DNA from: an uncultured Chitinophaga sp. | GTDB taxonomy: Bacteria > Bacteroidota > Bacteroidia > Cytophagales > Cyclobacteriaceae | Length of the DNA stretch: 64,000 nucleotides | Assembly (NCBI GenBank): GCA_902168205.1 | Contig: CABHOK010000003.1 | Span: 744,001-808,000, forward strand | Reading direction: 5' to 3' | In this document: positions 60,899-64,000 of the stretch, piece after piece | Layout: each line of letters opens with the position of its first letter | How positions within the stretch are numbered: the stretch's first letter is position 1 | Translations under genes and position numbers: made by a program | Notes under the pieces: model-generated | The model's input: the letters and a program-made list of their open reading frames with translations, nothing else | What the model was told of the DNA's origin: nothing | The model's database searches: none

Positions 60899-62443
60899 AT
60901 GAAACATACAATACAGAAATATATCCAGGGAGTATTGCTGACCCCGGTTCTCTTCATGCTGGCGTGCGACAATAACTTTGATGACGTAAATACCAATCCG
61001 GATGCTGTCTCAAAAGTTACTCCGCAGTATATATTCAGCAAGGCACAGTATGATGGCGTGCGGTACGGAGGCAACACGCAGGCGTTGTTATTGGGAACCA
61101 TGCAGTATACCACAAGCTATAACGATGTTGCCGGATTTGGTTCCAAGTATGTAGCTTCTCAGAGTGCACAGTCCAGTTCAGTCTTTAGTCTTTCGTATCC
61201 CAACCAGATCAACGAGATCGGGGAAGTGATCAAAGCAGTACAGGACGACCCCACGCGGGTGAATATGTATGCCGTGGCAAGGATATGGCGCGTGTTCTGC
61301 TTCAGCCGCCTGACAGATCTATATGGCGATATACCTTATTCTGAAGCGGGCCAGGGGTATAATGCATCAGTCTTTCAGCCGGTATACGATACACAGCAAA
61401 GTATATATGCAGATATGCTGAAGGAGCTGGAGGAAGCCGTACAGAGTCTTGATGTAAATAACGCTGTTACATTCGGAACATCCGATCTTATCTATGGGGG
61501 TAATACAGCCCAATGGAAAAAGTTTGCATACTCCATGATGCTACGCCTCGGTATGCGCATGACAAAAGTAAATGCTGCAGAGGCTCAGGTATGGGTAACA
61601 AAAGCTATAGCCGGTGGTGTTATTACAAGCTATGCGGATATAGCGAAACTTACCTACATCGGTTCCGGTCAGGATATTAACAAGAATCCGTTAGCGTTGA
61701 GCATGCTCAACGATGACTATATCAAAGCCGATGGAGTCTCAAACACAGAGGGCGGTAAATATCAAAAAGTCTTTATTGATTCGTTGAAAGCAAATAACGA
61801 TCCGCGGCTTGGCGTATTGGCGGTGGTATATGTAGACGGTGTGGCAAGTTCTGATCCGGCTATACAGAAAGGTATGCCGGCCACGATAAACGGAGTGAAG
61901 CCTGCCGACTTTGTGACATACTCAGAGCCGAATCAAAAAACATTGCTGCGTGTAGCCGCGCCCATGTTACTCTTTACAGCAGCCGAAAGTAACTTCTTGC
62001 TTGCTGAAGCCGCGCTTCGTAACTGGTATACGGGTGAGACTGCGGATGAGCTTTATGAGAAAGCCGTTCGCGAGGCCATGTTGCAGTGGGATCTCATCAG
62101 TGGTACCGCCGGTACAATCTCAGAAGATGCCATAACAGACTATATCGATGCGCACCCGTTAGAGACAAGCGCTCCCATCGATGTGCAAATGGAACAGATA
62201 TATACGCAGTTCTGGCTGGGTATATTTCCGGATGCGCAGGAAGTATTCGCAAACTACAGGCGTACGGGATATCCGGCATTGGTTCCGAATAATTATCCCG
62301 GTAATGCCACCGGTGGTAAAATTTTCAGAAGATTCCTTTACCCGGTAAACGAAGCTACACTGAACACAGCATCCTATAACGAAGCCATCGGGAGACAAGG
62401 TCCTGATGATTTCCTGACCCGCGTGTGGTGGGACAAAGAATAG
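60899..62443 (+). CDS. SusD/RagB-family lipoprotein
   Basis: The 514-residue lipoprotein (lipobox FMLACDNNFDDVNTNPD) carries SusD-like features: FCFSRLTDLYGDIPYSEAGQ, KFAYSMMLRLGMRMTKV, LLFTAAESNFLLAEAALR and FWLGIFPDAQEVFANYRRTGYP. It is the ligand-binding lid for the upstream SusC. RidA-like and SelA-like genes follow in the same direction. Confidence 0.94.
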   Translation: MKHTIQKYIQGVLLTPVLFMLACDNNFDDVNTNPDAVSKVTPQYIFSKAQYDGVRYGGNTQALLLGTMQYTTSYNDVAGFGSKYVASQSAQSSSVFSLSYPNQINEIGEVIKAVQDDPTRVNMYAVARIWRVFCFSRLTDLYGDIPYSEAGQGYNASVFQPVYDTQQSIYADMLKELEEAVQSLDVNNAVTFGTSDLIYGGNTAQWKKFAYSMMLRLGMRMTKVNAAEAQVWVTKAIAGGVITSYADIAKLTYIGSGQDINKNPLALSMLNDDYIKADGVSNTEGGKYQKVFIDSLKANNDPRLGVLAVVYVDGVASSDPAIQKGMPATINGVKPADFVTYSEPNQKTLLRVAAPMLLFTAAESNFLLAEAALRNWYTGETADELYEKAVREAMLQWDLISGTAGTISEDAITDYIDAHPLETSAPIDVQMEQIYTQFWLGIFPDAQEVFANYRRTGYPALVPNNYPGNATGGKIFRRFLYPVNEATLNTASYNEAIGRQGPDDFLTRVWWDKE

Positions 62444-62467
62444 ACACTGAATCCAAACTTTATACTC

Positions 62468-62920
62468 ATGAAAGAACAACGCAGAAACGTGTTAAAGAAA
62501 CTGACAGCATCACTGGCCGGTATATTAGGGCTTGGTTATGCTGCACAGGCAGGGAATGATACCAGCAAAACTGCTTTTAATGTAACCACCGACCAGGAGA
62601 TACCACTATTCTCCGGAGCTGTGAAACATGGTGGTTTTGTATTTATTGCCGGCAAGGGTGCCCATTTTGAAGGTGATATAAAGGCGCATACCGAACATGT
62701 TTTAAAAGAACTTGAAAAAGAGCTGAAGAGCGCAGGCTCTTCCATGGACAATGTAGTAAAGGTAAATGTATACCTCAACGATATAAAAGACTACCAGGCT
62801 ATGAACGAAGTATACCGCGGCCGTTTTGGCAACAAGCCTCCCGTACGCACAACGGTAGGGGTAGGCGGTGGTGTACCGGGAAATTCGCTGGTAGAGATAG
62901 ATTGCATCGCGATCGTCTGA
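62468..62920 (+). CDS. Exported RidA-family protein
   Basis: The 150-residue protein starts with a twin-arginine-like leader (EQRRNVLKKLTASLAGILGLG) and continues with a complete RidA domain, including the substrate-binding R127 (PPVRTTVGVGGGVPGN) and the terminal EIDCIA. RidA proteins hydrolyse reactive enamine/imine products of PLP enzymes. It is followed by a PLP enzyme gene that also has a Tat-like leader, suggesting the two cooperate outside the cytoplasm. Confidence 0.9.
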   Translation: MKEQRRNVLKKLTASLAGILGLGYAAQAGNDTSKTAFNVTTDQEIPLFSGAVKHGGFVFIAGKGAHFEGDIKAHTEHVLKELEKELKSAGSSMDNVVKVNVYLNDIKDYQAMNEVYRGRFGNKPPVRTTVGVGGGVPGNSLVEIDCIAIV

Positions 62921-63096
62921 AAAATTTCCCCTCTCACGGGAATGTAATGTGTTAATTTTTTCTTCAGGCTTCTCACGTGCTCTTGCTTGGTTTGGTCAAG
63001 AGCCGTGGAAGCTATTGTTTAAAAGATAACTGTGAGCTTCGAGGTGTGAGCTGTGAGATTTTAAAATATAGTTATTACCATGATTAAGATTAAGAT

Positions 63097-64000
63097 ATGC
63101 CTAAACGCAGAGATGTATTAAAACAGATTTCAACGCTGCCTTTACTGGGTGGACTGGCTGCCAGTGTAATGCCGTTGGATATAGTGGCAGCACCACGGTA
63201 TAAAGATTATTTTAAGGAGCTGGGTATCCGTACGTTTATTAATGCTGCGGGTACCTATACTTCCATGACAGGGTCGCTTATGGCGGATGAAGTGGTGGAG
63301 GGTATACAGTATGCGTCCAAAGAATATGTATTGCTGGATGAGTTGCAGGATAAGGTAGGGGAGCGAATCGCGACCCTGTTACATTGTGAAGCCGCAACAG
63401 TTACTTCCGGGGCAGCATCGGCCATTACACTGGCAACGGCCGGTATATTAAGCGGCATGGATGAAAAGAAAGCTGCGATGATTCCTCATCTCGAAGGCAG
63501 CGGCATGAAAACGGAAGTGATCATGCAAAAGGCGCACGATATAGTATATGCACATGCGCTGCGTAACTGTGGCGTGAAAGTAATATTCGTGGAGACACGT
63601 GCCGAGCTTGAGAAGGCGATCAACAGTCAGACGGCGTTGATGTTCTTTGTGAACGCCAATAATTTCGAAGGGAAAATCCGCGCTGAAGAATTTGTGGAAG
63701 TTGCCCGAAAATATAGTATACCTACTATAAACGATTGTGCCGCGGATGTTCCACCGGTAGAGAATCTTTGGAAATATACCCGTATGGGATTCGACCTGGT
63801 GTGTTTCTCCGGGGGAAAAGGTATACGCGGTCCGCAAAGCGCAGGACTTCTGTTGGGAAGAAAAGACCTGGTTGCAGCGGCCCGGTTAAGTGCTCCGCCA
63901 CGCGGTAACACCGTAGGGCGTTGCATGAAAGTAAATAAGGAAGAAATTCTGGGAATGCTGATTGCGCTCGAAGTATACCTTGCCAGAGATCATGCGCAGG
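63097..64000 (+). CDS. Exported SelA-like PLP-dependent lyase/transferase, partial
   Basis: The frame opens at ATG 63097 and runs off the right edge (301 codons visible). It begins with a Tat-like leader (MPKRRDVLKQISTLPLLGG), then FINAAGTYTSMTGSLM, as in SelA/DgaE-type fold-I PLP enzymes. The likely PLP lysine is K241 (CFSGGKGIRGPQSAG) and INDCAADVPP supplies the cofactor-binding aspartate region. Relatives include selenocysteine synthase-like proteins and D-glucosaminate-6-phosphate ammonia-lyase. Ammonia-lyase chemistry would explain the adjacent RidA gene. The exact substrate cannot be given. Confidence 0.85.
   Translation, partial: MPKRRDVLKQISTLPLLGGLAASVMPLDIVAAPRYKDYFKELGIRTFINAAGTYTSMTGSLMADEVVEGIQYASKEYVLLDELQDKVGERIATLLHCEAATVTSGAASAITLATAGILSGMDEKKAAMIPHLEGSGMKTEVIMQKAHDIVYAHALRNCGVKVIFVETRAELEKAINSQTALMFFVNANNFEGKIRAEEFVEVARKYSIPTINDCAADVPPVENLWKYTRMGFDLVCFSGGKGIRGPQSAGLLLGRKDLVAAARLSAPPRGNTVGRCMKVNKEEILGMLIALEVYLARDHAQ

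Overview
The window comes from a Bacteroidota genome, most likely of the Cytophagales. Evidence for this is Bacteroidetes-type promoters (-7 element TAnnTTTG), two SusC/SusD transporter loci, a FecR/ECF pair, propeller- and TPR-type sensor kinases, and an HD-Pnk/RNA-ligase pair of the kind known from Runella. Coding density is high. The tetranucleotide TATA appears strikingly common in every frame.

Region 1 (1-11,170) is an RNA-repair island and the most interesting part of the window. It encodes the start of a TROVE/Ro60-like protein (leaving the window on the left), a WYL-type regulator fused to a 2-oxoglutarate/Fe(II) dioxygenase-like domain, a HigB/HigA toxin-antitoxin pair, an HD-phosphoesterase/polynucleotide kinase (end healing), an ATP-dependent RNA ligase (end sealing), a PH-like membrane protein, a soluble AAA+ ATPase fused to an FtsH-type M41 peptidase, and an RtcB ligase. 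In its centre (about 2.75-4.29 kb) is a protein-free stretch with two arrays of tRNA-like RNAs. Array A holds Asn(GTT)-, Lys(TTT)- and Phe(GAA)-like cloverleafs with aberrant T-loops plus several more deviant folds. Array B holds a Tyr(GTA) tRNA, a minimal acceptor/T-arm mini-tRNA and a remnant. Each array is preceded by the same module: an inverted repeat TGTTACC-N5-GGTRACA, a TATATTTG promoter, a structured leader, and an intrinsic terminator whose 5' arm can pair with an earlier leader segment. I read this as an inducible tRNA-mimic or decoy system coupled to RNA repair. The function is inference; the architecture is visible in the sequence.

Region 2 (11.6-31.1 kb) is mainly housekeeping: nuoC-nuoD, a Uma2-family nuclease, NAD(P)HX repair, apt, a Lon N-domain protein, two paralogous secreted proteins (the first has a third copy of the array operator/promoter), a universal stress protein, a DUF2339/DUF3999 membrane pair, an acyl-CoA dehydrogenase, a GMC oxidoreductase, an M1 peptidase and an ECF sigma factor.

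Region 3 (31.2-53.1 kb) is signalling and transport: a MacB/FtsX-type permease, a propeller histidine kinase with overlapping NarL-type regulator, a SusC/SusD/lipoprotein operon, two TPR histidine kinases, an NtrY-like kinase, a DUF2911 protein, a lipid kinase and an acyl carrier protein.

Region 4 (53.2-64 kb) looks catabolic: myo-inositol oxygenase, a divergent LacI-type regulator, an ECF sigma/FecR pair, STN-containing SusC and SusD, an exported RidA-family protein, and an exported SelA-like PLP enzyme running off the right edge.
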